64,000 bases of DNA, taken from the NCBI RefSeq assembly GCF_025567195.1, contig NZ_JAOQJF010000015.1, forward strand, positions 1-64,000, given 5' to 3'. The notes beneath the pieces were generated by a model. The model had not been told where the DNA came from. It saw only the letters and a program-made list of their open reading frames with translations, and made no database searches. Below, in pieces: positions 25,615 to 34,256 of this stretch. Each line of letters starts with the position of its first letter. The first letter of the stretch is position 1. This stretch comes from Alitiscatomonas aceti. GTDB lineage: Bacteria; Bacillota; Clostridia; Lachnospirales; Lachnospiraceae. The position numbers and the translations under genes are program-made.

Positions 25615-26356
25615 AGATCAGCACTCCTATGAAGTAAATGATGAGCAGATGGGCCGGGTAAAACACATAAGGCAGATATCCCAGCCGCCTTCCTCTGGTT
25701 CCATTGTAACGGCTGATGAAGAAAAATGCAATGCATCCGAAGCCGCCCCAGACGATTCCCTCCAGAAGGATCAGCACCGCGCCTCCCGCCAGGCTCTGGG
25801 CCTGGAAATTTCCATTATAAAAATACAGGATCAGGATAAAAAGCACGCCCAGTGGGCCGTAGTCGGAGTTTAAAAGCCCGGACGCCGCCATGGAAGCAGC
25901 TGCTGTAAGGACAATGGCCGCCGTTTTAAGCCACACAGCCCCCGCACGGCCTCCAAAGGCCCCTTCCTCCGGCTCCCAGGTCTGGACGGCCCGGATCCCC
26001 TTTAAGGCCAGAAGGCTGATAGAAAGAGTTACCAGCGTATTCTGCACCGGATACATCGGCCTTCCGCTGCATATAAGGTTAAATGGGATCTCTGAAACCA
26101 GAGCCAGAAGGACCATGCGCTTCATATACCTTCCCCAGTCTCCCGTGTGGAAAAAGCCCTGGACCAGAAAAAAACCATAAAGAGGAAAAGCCACCCGCCC
26201 CGCAAGGCGCATGGCTGTTCCCAGTATATACCAGGCCATAGGGAGGTCCGTGCCGCCGCGTTCCATCAGATGGAACGCCAGATGGTCCAGGACCATGGTC
26301 CCCATGGCGATCCGCTTAAGGTCGGATGCAGAATACGTCCTCTGCCATCCTAGCAT
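25598..26356 (-). CDS. TraX-family membrane protein
   Basis: Integral membrane protein of 252 aa with about seven hydrophobic segments. The N terminus SASDLKRIAMGTMVLDHLAFHL and GRVAFPLYGFFLVQGFFHTGD are the TraX signature. The prototype N-acetylates F-pilin, but chromosomal Clostridia copies are of unknown function and are probably acyltransferases. Its start overlaps the metG stop by seven bases and its end overlaps tatD, so it is embedded in a translation-coupled housekeeping operon. Not a sign of conjugation by itself. Confidence 0.85.
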   Translation of the reverse strand: MLGWQRTYSASDLKRIAMGTMVLDHLAFHLMERGGTDLPMAWYILGTAMRLAGRVAFPLYGFFLVQGFFHTGDWGRYMKRMVLLALVSEIPFNLICSGRPMYPVQNTLVTLSISLLALKGIRAVQTWEPEEGAFGGRAGAVWLKTAAIVLTAAASMAASGLLNSDYGPLGVLFILILYFYNGNFQAQSLAGGAVLILLEGIVWGGFGCIAFFFISRYNGTRGRRLGYLPYVFYPAHLLIIYFIGVLIYGIHF

Positions 26357-28326
26357 ACTTCGGAGCCAGGTTTGATATCCTTTTCCGGAGTCATAAGAGC
26401 CAGATTTCCCTCATCGTCCTCAGCACACAGGATCATGCCCTCCGAAAGCATTCCCGCCAGCTTTGCCGGCTTTAAGTTGGTAACCACCATGACCTTTTTC
26501 CCCACCATCTGGTCCGGCTTGTACCAGGCCTTGATGCCGCTGATGATCTGTCTTGTCTCAGAACCGATCTTCACCTGGGAGCAGAGCAGCTTCTTGGACT
26601 TGGGCACTTCCTCGCATTTTACGATCTGGCCGATCTGGAACTGGAGCTTTGCAAAGTCATCGTAGGTGATCTCCGGCTTTTTCTCCACATCCACAACGCT
26701 TTCCTCCTGGGCGTTTTCTTCTTCTCCGGCGGCCTTGGCTTCTTCTGCCTTCATGGCTTCCACCTTCTCCAGGACCTCCTTCACGTCCATACGGGCGAAC
26801 AGGATCTCCGGCTTCTCCGTTACCTTATTTCCATTGGGATACAGTCCGAACTGGTCCATGGCCTCCAGAGTCCTCTTTTCTGTATTGAGCTGGGCCAGGA
26901 TCTTTTCAGACGTCTCCGGCATAAAGGAGGACAGGAGAGACGCGCCGATGGTGATGGCCTCGGTCAGGTTGTAAAGCACCGTAGCCAGACGGTCCTTCTT
27001 CTCCTCATCCTTTGCCAGAGTCCACGGAGTGGTCTCGTCGATGTATTTATTGCTGCGGCGGAAGATATTGAAGATCTCTGTGATGGCATCGGCCACGCGC
27101 AGCTTCTCCATCTTCTCGTCTGCCTTCTTCACAGCCTCTAAAACAGCGGCCTTTAAGTCATCATCCACGTCCTCGCAGACGTTTTTGTTCTCCACAACGC
27201 CGCCGAAATATTTATTGGCCATGGAAACGGTACGGTTCACCAGGTTGCCCAGGATATTGGCCAGATCGGAGTTCATCCGCTCCACCATTAATTCCCAGGA
27301 GATCACGCCGTCATTCTCAAAGGGCATCTCATGGAGTACAAAGTAACGGACTGCGTCCACGCCGAAGAAGTCCACCAGCGTATCGGCATACAGCACGTTT
27401 CCTTTGGACTTGCTCATCTTTCCGTCGCCCTGGAGGAGCCACGGATGGCCGAATACCTGCTTGGGAAGGGGCAGATCCAGGGCCATTAAGAAGATGGGCC
27501 AGTAAATGGTATGGAACCGGATGATATCCTTACCGATCAGATGGAGATCTGCCGGCCAGAACTTATTGAATTTTTCATCATGGTTCCCATCGCAGTCATA
27601 GCCGATCCCTGTGATATAGTTGGTCAGGGCGTCCAGCCATACATAGGTCACATGCTTCGGATCGAAATCCACCGGGATCCCCCACTTAAAGGAGGTCCTG
27701 GATACGCAGAGATCCTGTAAGCCCGGCAGCAGGAAGTTGTTCATCATCTCATTTTTCCTGGATACCGGCTGGATAAATTCCGGATGGCTGTTGATATGGT
27801 CGATGAGCTTCTGGGCATATTTGCTCATACGGAAGAAGTAAGCCTCCTCCTTTGCAGGCTGTACCGGACGGCCACAGTCGGGGCACTTTCCGTCCACCAC
27901 CTGGGACGGGGTCCAGAAGGACTCGCAGGGCGTACAGTAAAGGCCCTCATAATGGCCCTTATAGATATCGCCTTTTTCGTAGAGCTTCTTAAAGATCTTC
28001 TGCACCTGCTTTTCATGGTACTCGTCAGTGGTGCGGATGAATTTATCATAGGATGTGTTCATCAGATCCCAGATATTTTTGATCTCTCCCGCCACGTTGT
28101 CCACAAACTCCTTGGGCGTCACGCCGGCGTCCTGGGCCTTTAACTCGATCTTCTGGCCGTGCTCGTCGGTTCCGGTCTGGAAATATACGTCATAGCCCTG
28201 CTCTCTTTTGTACCGCGCAATGGCGTCTGCCAGCACGATCTCATACGTATTTCCGATATGCGGTTTTCCGGATGTGTAGGCAATGGCCGTGGAAATATAG
28301 TACGGCTTCTTACAATTCTTGCACAT
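26350..28326 (-). CDS. metG: Methionyl-tRNA synthetase
   Basis: Class I aminoacyl-tRNA synthetase of 658 aa. The HIGH-type signature is KPHIGNTYE near residue 20, KMSKSKGN lies near residue 298, and a zinc site is formed by CTPCESF and CPDCGRP (about 125-150). The C-terminal tRNA-binding (EMAP/OB-fold) domain starts near 545 with ITYDDFAKLQFQIGQIV, so this is the dimeric form. An acidic Ala/Glu linker joins the parts. AAAGGAGG precedes the ATG. The gene is controlled by a T-box leader and heads a long minus-strand run. Confidence 0.97.
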   Translation of the reverse strand: MCKNCKKPYYISTAIAYTSGKPHIGNTYEIVLADAIARYKREQGYDVYFQTGTDEHGQKIELKAQDAGVTPKEFVDNVAGEIKNIWDLMNTSYDKFIRTTDEYHEKQVQKIFKKLYEKGDIYKGHYEGLYCTPCESFWTPSQVVDGKCPDCGRPVQPAKEEAYFFRMSKYAQKLIDHINSHPEFIQPVSRKNEMMNNFLLPGLQDLCVSRTSFKWGIPVDFDPKHVTYVWLDALTNYITGIGYDCDGNHDEKFNKFWPADLHLIGKDIIRFHTIYWPIFLMALDLPLPKQVFGHPWLLQGDGKMSKSKGNVLYADTLVDFFGVDAVRYFVLHEMPFENDGVISWELMVERMNSDLANILGNLVNRTVSMANKYFGGVVENKNVCEDVDDDLKAAVLEAVKKADEKMEKLRVADAITEIFNIFRRSNKYIDETTPWTLAKDEEKKDRLATVLYNLTEAITIGASLLSSFMPETSEKILAQLNTEKRTLEAMDQFGLYPNGNKVTEKPEILFARMDVKEVLEKVEAMKAEEAKAAGEEENAQEESVVDVEKKPEITYDDFAKLQFQIGQIVKCEEVPKSKKLLCSQVKIGSETRQIISGIKAWYKPDQMVGKKVMVVTNLKPAKLAGMLSEGMILCAEDDEGNLALMTPEKDIKPGSEVC

Positions 28327-28339
28327 AAAAAATCCTCCT

Positions 28340-28631
28340 TTAAGACAAAAAAAGACCCGTCTTCTCTTAAAGACGAGTTCTCCCTCGTGTTACCACTTTA
28401 ATTCAGAGATCCCTCACAGGATCCCCCTCACCGGCTGCCATAAACAGCCTGACGCGCTAACGGGCGCTTCCGTCGCGGCCTCAACTCTCTGCCCTTTTAC
28501 CGGCAGCTCCTTCAGCCGCGCAGCTCCGGGACCATCTTCTGCAAAAGCTCCGCTCCCCGCTCGCACCATCCGGGGTCTCTGAAAGCTTCCCTTTTTGCAT
28601 ACTCTTCCCTTCACAGCCTTTTCCCTATTAT
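28340..28631 (-). promoter_or_regulatory. T-box riboswitch of metG
   Basis: The leader, read on the minus strand, contains the T-box core at 28381-28398 (AAGTGGTAACACGAGGG), which pairs with the acceptor end of uncharged tRNA. It is followed at once by a terminator hairpin with a T run at 28345-28379. Upstream, CAGAGA and GGAGCGGAGC mark stem I, and a GAAGATGG segment near 28530 offers an AUG specifier codon. The leader should raise metG transcription when tRNA-Met is uncharged. Specifier assignment is my reading and needs a structure model. Confidence 0.9.
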
Positions 28632-28637
28632 ACCCCT

Positions 28638-28666
28638 AGTCTATCCTGTTCCAGCGGTTTTGTCAA
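28638..28666 (-). promoter_or_regulatory. Promoter of the metG T-box operon
   Basis: On the minus strand a perfect -35 box TTGACA (28661-28666) and a -10 box TAGACT (28638-28643) are 17 bases apart. A TATAAT a little further downstream (28626-28631) is 28 or more bases from this -35 and so is less likely the -10. Confidence 0.75.
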
Positions 28667-28828
28667 GACTGGGAAAACGCCTGCAGGCAGACTTCTGCCA
28701 TCCCGCTCCGCAGCCTCCGGCCAAAAACCGGCACATACCTCTTCCATCCCCTTCATATACTGGCGGTATACAGCCGGTCTCCGGGCGCTCTTCCCGGATC
28801 TGGCCCGGCTTTTCAAGGAGGTATCGTC

Positions 28829-30742
28829 ATGCGGCCTGAACATGGCTTTTCCCGAAAACATCCGTACATACTTCTATGGGGGCTCCTGGCCCTGTCCCTG
28901 CTTCTCACCTCCTGTGGCCGTCAGAGGATCCGGCAGCCCGGAGAAAGCAGCGCGGCCTTTGAAAACAGCACCGCTCCGGGAAACGGCGCGGCTTCGGAGT
29001 CCGGCGGGGCTCCTGGGTGTCCGTCCCAGGAGGACATTGCCGCTGCCCAGGCTGCCTTTGATTCCTTCTGCACCCAGGTCTTCCAGGAGGAGATGGCCCA
29101 GGCCGGTACCCTGGACCTCCACTATACGCTGCTGCGGCCGGAAGCCTTCGGGATCTCTCCCGGAGAACCGAGGCTGGGTACCTGCACTTTGGAGGACATG
29201 ATCCAGTCCGGGGCGGCGGTCCAGGAGCTGGCAGACCGGCTGGCAGCCTTCGACCGCTCCCTGCTCACCGAAGACCAGGCCCTGGTGTACGACGCCCTTT
29301 CCGAGACCCTCCAGGCCTCCCTCATGGGCCGGGGACTGGAGCTTTATGAGCAGCCCCTGGCTCCCACCATCGGTGTCCAGGCCCAGCTTCCCATTCTCCT
29401 GGCAGAATATTCCTTCCACTCCTTAAAGGACGTGGAGGACTACCTGGCCCTTCTGTCCCAGACCGATGCTTATTACGCCCAGATCCTGGAATTTGAAAAC
29501 CAGAAGGCCGATGCGGGCCTGGGTCCCTCGGATACCACCATCGACCGGATCCTGGAATCCTGTGAGAGCTACCGGATCGATCCGGACCAGAACTTTCTCA
29601 CTGAAACCTTTGCCGCCAGGCTGGCGGCCCTGGAACAAGAGGTCCCTCTGACCGCAGAGCAGAAGGCGGATCTCCACTCCCGCCATCTGTCCGCCATACA
29701 AGGACATTTTATTCCGGCCTACGAGGCCATGATCCAGGGCATGACCGTTCTTAAGGGGCGCGGGATCAACGACGGCGGCCTGGCCGGAGCCAGGGACGGG
29801 AAGCAGTATTATGAATACCTGGTAAAAACCGGGCCCGGACTCTCCTATACGGTCCCGGAGCTTAAGGAGGCCTTAAAGGCCAGGATCCGAAAGGACTACG
29901 AGGCCCTTGGCCGGATCCTCCGGGAGACTCCCGCTGCCGGTCTGGAAAACGCCTCCTTTTCCCTGACTGATCCCCAGGCCATCCTTCTGGACCTCCAGGA
30001 GCAGATGAAGGGGCTTTTCCCGGAGCTTTCCCAGTGCGGCTATGAGGTCCGCCAGGTCCCCTCCTGTCTGGAGGGTTCCTTAAGCCCCGCCTTTTATCTG
30101 ACGGCTCCTGTGGACGACAGGGACCAGAACGTCATCTACATCAACGGCGGCTCCACCGACAGCCGGAAGGACCTCTACACCACCCTGGCCCACGAGGGCT
30201 TTCCCGGCCATCTCTACCAGACCGTATACAACCGGACCCACGCGAAAACGCCGCTGTCCGCTCTATTAAGCTGCTCCGGAGCCAACGAGGGCTGGGCCAC
30301 CTATGTGGAAAATATCGCCTGTACCTTTGACAACGGCCTTTCCAGGGCCGCCGGAAAGTACCGGGCCCATATGCGCTCCCTGTCCCTCTGCGTCCATGGC
30401 CTGCTGGATATTGGGATCAATTATGACGGCTGGGACGAGGCCAGAGCCGGGGAATTCATCCGCTCCTGCTTCCAGGCCGACGACCAGACGGTCCGGGAGC
30501 TGTGGCAGGTGATGATCGATAACCCAGCCAATTATCTGGAGTACTGCGGAGGATATATTGAATACATGGACATGAGAGAGCAGGCGGAGGCCGCCCTGGG
30601 AAGCCGTTTTTCTCCCCTGGACTTCCATAAGCTCCTCCTGGATCTGGGGCCTGTGCCCTTTTCTGTGATCCGCCCCCGGTTTACGGCCTGGCTGGAGGAA
30701 CAGGTCCGCCAGGCTGCGGGCCCGCCTCCGACCAGAGGGTGA
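28829..30742 (+). CDS. DUF885-family lipoprotein, probable metallopeptidase
   Basis: Exported protein of 637 aa. A lipoprotein signal ends in the lipobox LLTSC (Cys about residue 29), followed by a Ser/Ala/Gly-rich spacer. The remainder is the DUF885 domain, with the gluzincin-like motif TLAHEGFPGHLYQ (near residue 450) and a downstream glutamate in GANEGWATYVE. These features fit a zinc carboxypeptidase-like enzyme anchored on the outer face of the membrane. The ATG has AAGGAGG upstream. It stands alone, in a region divergent from metG. Substrate unknown. Confidence 0.88.
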   Translation: MRPEHGFSRKHPYILLWGLLALSLLLTSCGRQRIRQPGESSAAFENSTAPGNGAASESGGAPGCPSQEDIAAAQAAFDSFCTQVFQEEMAQAGTLDLHYTLLRPEAFGISPGEPRLGTCTLEDMIQSGAAVQELADRLAAFDRSLLTEDQALVYDALSETLQASLMGRGLELYEQPLAPTIGVQAQLPILLAEYSFHSLKDVEDYLALLSQTDAYYAQILEFENQKADAGLGPSDTTIDRILESCESYRIDPDQNFLTETFAARLAALEQEVPLTAEQKADLHSRHLSAIQGHFIPAYEAMIQGMTVLKGRGINDGGLAGARDGKQYYEYLVKTGPGLSYTVPELKEALKARIRKDYEALGRILRETPAAGLENASFSLTDPQAILLDLQEQMKGLFPELSQCGYEVRQVPSCLEGSLSPAFYLTAPVDDRDQNVIYINGGSTDSRKDLYTTLAHEGFPGHLYQTVYNRTHAKTPLSALLSCSGANEGWATYVENIACTFDNGLSRAAGKYRAHMRSLSLCVHGLLDIGINYDGWDEARAGEFIRSCFQADDQTVRELWQVMIDNPANYLEYCGGYIEYMDMREQAEAALGSRFSPLDFHKLLLDLGPVPFSVIRPRFTAWLEEQVRQAAGPPPTRG

Positions 30743-31101
30743 ATCCGCAGCTTCCGGTTTAAAGAAGATTTTTATAAAATCCTATCTCTGGATGTTAGAT
30801 TCTTCAGTATCGTCTTTGTATGAATCAACCAAATACAGAACATCAAAAATCATTCAGCCCCCCTATTGAATAAAATCGACGTCCCCACAGATTGTAAAAT
30901 CTGTGGGGACGTCTCAGAAACTATAAAATCCCTCCGCAGAAACAACTCTCAGCAAAATACACCAGTAAAGACATATAATAACATCTTACATCCTCTACAC
31001 CAGAAATATACTTCTGAAATAGTATTTAACTCTTCTTCATTTTAGATAGGTACCGATACTTTTTATGAACTCTAGTGAATTACCTAAAATCCAACTATTT
31101 T
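30743..31101. other. AT-rich intergenic region with a long palindrome
   Basis: No gene is recognised here. The one notable object is a perfect 16-bp stem with a 4-nt loop at 30878-30913 (GACGTCCCCACAGATT on the left arm). It has no T run on either side and so is not a typical terminator. It marks the start of an AT-rich pocket that runs to about 32180. Confidence 0.6.
30878..30913. repeat. Perfect inverted repeat, 16-bp stem
   Basis: Left arm 30878-30893 and right arm 30898-30913 are exact reverse complements around GTAA. It follows the DUF885 lipoprotein gene by about 135 bases. It may act as a transcription barrier or be a remnant of a mobile element end. Confidence 0.6.
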
Positions 31102-31293
31102 TTATCTGTCTTTTCGCTTCTTCCACCATCCAGCGATCTTATCCAGGAGCCAACCTCCACCATATAAAATCACCATAGCCCCTATGGCAATAAGAAAAAA
31201 GTTCAGCACCATATTTGTTACCATCGGAGCACTTTCTCGTACCATCTGCTCCCTCATAATATCCGATAAAAACACCAATGGCATTCCCTTCAT
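31102..31293 (-). CDS. Small membrane protein of unknown function
   Basis: Protein of 63 aa with one hydrophobic helix (VLNFFLIAIGAMVILYGGGWLL) and a basic C terminus (WWKKRKDR). The ATG at 31293 lies six bases after AAGGAGG, which supports a real gene; twelve more codons are open upstream but without a site. It lies in an AT-rich pocket next to a secreted protein gene in the same orientation. I do not recognise the family. It could be a membrane regulator or a holin-like peptide; neither is shown. Confidence 0.5.
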   Translation of the reverse strand: MKGMPLVFLSDIMREQMVRESAPMVTNMVLNFFLIAIGAMVILYGGGWLLDKIAGWWKKRKDR

Positions 31294-31454
31294 AAGCCGC
31301 CTCCTTCCTGGCAGAATTTTTTCTATCATTTATTTTGTTATCTGCCCTAATTGTATTGCATCTTACAAATATTTTCCATTTACATTCTTAGTTAGCAAAC
31401 CACTATATACCTCATACCATAAAGATACTTTAACAAATAATTTTTGTATAAACT

Positions 31455-31497
31455 AATAAAAGGACTTTTATATGATTTTTACCCATATAAAAGCCCC
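31455..31497 (-). terminator. Terminator of the secreted-protein gene
   Basis: Arms CTTTTATATG and CATATAAAAG enclose an 8-nt loop, and a T-rich run follows on the minus strand, just behind the gene at 31517-32080. Confidence 0.7.
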
Positions 31498-31516
31498 TAT
31501 ATCGTGCTTCATGAGA

Positions 31517-32080
31517 TTATTTTCTAGTTGGTCCCACCTCTGTCGGGCCCTCTCCATTAATTGTCTGTACATCATAAGCACCGCTTCCATGTAAATTATA
31601 CCAGTGTTCAATGAAACGTGTACCTGTCGGGTCTAAATACCAAGCCTCATATATTATTCTGAGATTGCCTGGTTCTACCATCCAATGCTGATTCACCGCC
31701 TTATCCACAACACTAGCATAAGGTGAAAGTACATCAGCCTCAAATTTTGCCGTTGCCCAATCTTTTACAGCATATGCATCCCTATCAACAACAAATTTTA
31801 CCTTGGTTCTCATAGTTCCAGTTGTATATTGGGCTGTTCCTACATCTGAATATGTCTCCTCTGTAAGTAACCACTCTGAATTTGCGTTGAATAATGCTAC
31901 GGGAGCCTCATAGTGTGTCTTAGGAACATTTGCATCCACCCATTCGGCACGTTCTTCCCAAGTCATATTCCGGGGATCATATTCATCCGTAGTTACGTGC
32001 TTTGTTCCCGCCCAGCTTACGAAGCAAGAAAACATAACAAAAACAAACGATAATGCAACAATTTTTTTGATACTCTTCAT
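31517..32080 (-). CDS. Secreted protein of unknown function
   Basis: Protein of 187 aa with a classical signal peptide (KKIVALSFVFVMFSCFVSWAG, cleavage probably after SWA). The mature part is rich in aromatic residues and contains MTWEERAEWVDANVP, LTEETYSDVG and YLDPTGTRFIEHWYN. No cysteine occurs in the mature part and no anchor is visible. AAAGGAGG precedes the ATG. It is AT-rich compared with flanking housekeeping genes, in line with recent acquisition. I do not recognise the family. Confidence 0.7.
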   Translation of the reverse strand: MKSIKKIVALSFVFVMFSCFVSWAGTKHVTTDEYDPRNMTWEERAEWVDANVPKTHYEAPVALFNANSEWLLTEETYSDVGTAQYTTGTMRTKVKFVVDRDAYAVKDWATAKFEADVLSPYASVVDKAVNQHWMVEPGNLRIIYEAWYLDPTGTRFIEHWYNLHGSGAYDVQTINGEGPTEVGPTRK

Positions 32081-32179
32081 ATGGTCCTCCTTTCAAAATC
32101 ATATTTACTGTTTACAATTAATATGTTATAATATTAACAGATATAAGTCAAGTATTTTTTAATATTGAGAGGTGTTTTT

Positions 32180-33124
32180 ATGATTAAATCCTTATTATGT
32201 CTGATTTTTACGCTTGTTTTCGCACTTTCTGCCTGCTCCCATAAATCGTCCGCTCCGGTTTCTGCCGATACGATGCCGGACATGGAGGAGCTCCTGGCCT
32301 ATTCCCAATCCCACTCCCAGGAAGAGTATGAGAAAAAATTAAAGGAGATCCAGGCAGTCATCGACAATACCTCTTACGAGGAGCTCTGCCAGATCCTTAC
32401 CGATTCCCTGGCTTCCTGGGCGGATACACAGACCGATTATGAGATCACCGATACCTCCATAGAATTTTCCGAGGATCCTCTGCTGATGGATGAGCAGAGG
32501 AAGGAAAAGCTGTATAACAACTGGACCGTATCTGTAAATATCCAGCTGGCCGGAGATGAGAAGTCCAAATATGATGTTCCCGATGCAGCCGCCATCTACC
32601 GCCAGGCGGCAGATGCGCTGCGGAGCACTCCCTACGGGGCCTATAAGCTCCATACCTTAAAGATAACCGCCAGCAGCGACCCGAACCGGATCCTGACCTC
32701 GGAGCAGGAAGGCAGCTTCTTTCTGACGGACTCCGCCTTTTCCCTTCCTCAGGAGCCAGAAGAGCTGACGATCCAGAAAGCGGTCCTGGAACAGGTGGAG
32801 GCATTCAACCAGGAGTACTTTTCCGATGAGCGCTACCGCGGACAGAATGTGACCTTAAAGCGGTTCGGATCCCCCAGGGATTCTTCTGTTCTTTACCTGG
32901 AGTTTCCCATCTACGCTCCGCCCTTTGACCAGGACATGGCTGCCTTTGCCGACAGCCTGGAAGCCCACGGCCAGGAATTTTTCCATGTAATTACGGAAAA
33001 TAATGAAAATCTGGAATATTTAAAAAAATGTGGGATAACCTCTGTGACTGTCCGTTTTGTCACCTCCTGGGACAACCGCCTGGAAGGCCCCGAGCGGTAC
33101 CGGGAATTTTCCTGGGAGCTTTAA
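32180..33124 (+). CDS. Lipoprotein of unknown function
   Basis: Protein of 314 aa with a lipoprotein signal peptide ending in LSACS. The mature part is acidic and appears to hold two related alpha/beta segments: one begins near DTQTDYEITDTSIEF and contains WTVSVNIQL, the other contains VTLKRFGSPRDSSVLYLEFPIY. No catalytic motif is recognised. The ATG at 32180 follows GAGAGGTG; a TTG five codons upstream is less likely. It may be a surface sensor or structural lipoprotein. Confidence 0.7.
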   Translation: MIKSLLCLIFTLVFALSACSHKSSAPVSADTMPDMEELLAYSQSHSQEEYEKKLKEIQAVIDNTSYEELCQILTDSLASWADTQTDYEITDTSIEFSEDPLLMDEQRKEKLYNNWTVSVNIQLAGDEKSKYDVPDAAAIYRQAADALRSTPYGAYKLHTLKITASSDPNRILTSEQEGSFFLTDSAFSLPQEPEELTIQKAVLEQVEAFNQEYFSDERYRGQNVTLKRFGSPRDSSVLYLEFPIYAPPFDQDMAAFADSLEAHGQEFFHVITENNENLEYLKKCGITSVTVRFVTSWDNRLEGPERYREFSWEL

Positions 33125-33131
33125 ACCGCGG

Positions 33132-33245
33132 ATCATTTTTTCATTTTCTGATTTCTTATACCGCAATTCTGCGCTATAATGGAAGAAGCGAAAATGTACG
33201 GGCGAAGCCCGCAGACCTGTCAGTTTCCATGTAAAGGAGAAATGA
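33132..33245 (+). promoter_or_regulatory. Duplicated promoter/leader, copy before the nitroreductase gene
   Basis: This leader aligns with 35036-35150 upstream of the M20 amidohydrolase gene. The shared parts are TTTTTTCATTTTC, GATTTCTTAT, CGCAATTCTGCG, CTATAAT, GAAGAAGCGAAAATG and CCTGTCAGTTTCCATG. The -10 box TATAAT is at 33175-33180 and the -35 region is poor. A palindrome CGCA-ATTC-TGCG (33162-33173) touches the -10 box and could be an operator. Shared regulation of both genes is inferred. Confidence 0.7.
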
Positions 33246-33247
33246 AT

Positions 33248-33769
33248 ATGAATGAAGTAATGAACGCCATCCTGACCCGGAGAAGCATCCGGAAATTCAC
33301 CGCAGACCCCATTCCCGCCGAGGTCCTGGAGGACCTTGTAAAGGCCGCCCTCCACGCTCCCAGCGGCATGGGAAAGCAGACCTGGCAGTTTACCGTGGTC
33401 ACAAACCAGGAGATCATCCATCGTCTCTGCGGCCTCATCGGGACTGAACTGGGCCGGGAAGGCTACGACATGTACGGCCCTGCCGCTGTGATCATCCCCT
33501 CCAATGAAAAGGAAAGCCCCTGGGGGAAGGAGGACAACGCCTGCGCCATGGAAAATATCTTCCTGGCGGCCCGCTCTTACGGCGTCGGCTCCGTATGGAT
33601 CAACCAGATGCAGAACATCAACGACCGTCCGGCAGTCCGCGCCCTGTTAAACGAGATCGGCGTTCCCGCAGACCATGTGATCTACGGCGTGGCCGCCCTG
33701 GGCTATGCGGATCCCTCCGTACCTGTGGAGCCCAAGGAACGCACCGGAAAAGTCGTATATGTAAAATAG
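33248..33769 (+). CDS. Nitroreductase-family FMN oxidoreductase
   Basis: Protein of 173 aa with the nitroreductase fold. FMN-binding segments are TRRSIRKF at the N terminus, HAPSGMGKQTWQFTVV and the C-terminal VAALGYADPSVPVEPKERTGKVVYV. GGAG lies eight bases before the ATG at 33248; another ATG two codons upstream is too close to that site. Flavin enzymes of this type reduce nitro groups, quinones or enones with NAD(P)H. The leader is a duplicate of that before the M20 amidohydrolase gene. Confidence 0.9.
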   Translation: MNEVMNAILTRRSIRKFTADPIPAEVLEDLVKAALHAPSGMGKQTWQFTVVTNQEIIHRLCGLIGTELGREGYDMYGPAAVIIPSNEKESPWGKEDNACAMENIFLAARSYGVGSVWINQMQNINDRPAVRALLNEIGVPADHVIYGVAALGYADPSVPVEPKERTGKVVYVK

Positions 33770-33778
33770 CGCATAAAA

Positions 33779-33844
33779 CCCCGCCGGGAAACGCTGTAAA
33801 GAGGGATTTGAACCTCCCTGTTCTGCAGCGGTCCCGGCGGGGAT
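33779..33844 (+). terminator. Compound hairpin behind the nitroreductase gene
   Basis: Three nested stems are visible: CCCCGCCGGGA with TCCCGGCGGGG, CGCTG with CAGCG, and GAGGG with CCTCC. It lies ten bases behind the stop codon and probably ends transcription, although the T run is short (ATCTTTATG). A second perfect hairpin, CCCCGGC with GCCGGGG, follows near 33855. Confidence 0.5.
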
Positions 33845-34100
33845 CTTTATGGGCCCCGGCGGTCTGCCGGGGAATGTGGTCGCTTCTTATTTCTTTATTA
33901 TCTGTTATCTGTTTAAATTATATCATATTTTGCAGATATTTTTCATTTACTTTTTAATTTAAAGTCTTACGGTTTGCTGACGGATGCTTTAAATATTATC
34001 ATTTGATAGTCTGTGAGGTGTGAAAGGTGTCAGATCCGCATGAATACTATACTATTAGCACTTTCACAAGTTCTAAATATCCGTTACTCTTGCCTTTTTA
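33845..34100. other. AT-rich intergenic region, nothing recognised
   Basis: After the hairpins the stretch becomes AT-rich and has no open frame with a ribosome site. It leads into gene debris on both strands. Confidence 0.4.
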
Positions 34101-34256
34101 GTGCCTAAATGGTGCCCAGATTTCCCACGAGGATATAAAGACAATGACGGCGCAGCCGTTTATTTTATCATTGACAAGGCAACCGGCCCTGCTATCCAGC
34201 CAACGGATTATGCTCATTTGGTGAAATGTTTTAAGACTGTTTGCTGTGAAAAATAA
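34101..34256 (+). pseudogene. Possible 3' fragment of an unknown gene
   Basis: A 51-codon plus-strand frame reads as protein-like: VPKWCPDFPRGYKDNDGAAV and then FIIDKATGPAIQPTDYAHL, ending at TAA. There is no ATG and no ribosome site before it, and the frame closes a few codons upstream, so it is probably the tail of a lost gene. It overlaps the convergent gene at 34231-34548 by 26 bases. Family not recognised. Confidence 0.3.

Noticed and set aside
25598..26356. TraX-like gene as evidence of a conjugative element.
   Set aside because: It overlaps metG and tatD in a housekeeping operon and no transfer genes are present; chromosomal TraX-like genes are common in Clostridia.
28626..28631. TATAAT upstream of the metG leader as the -10 box.
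   Set aside because: It is 28 bases or more from the perfect TTGACA; TAGACT at 28638-28643 has the correct 17-base spacing.
33779..33844. tRNA-like sequence: GGTTCAAATCC (B-box consensus) on the minus strand inside a folded region.
   Set aside because: The T stem would contain a mismatch and no D arm, anticodon arm or acceptor stem with CCA-side pairing can be drawn; the region is better explained as a compound hairpin.
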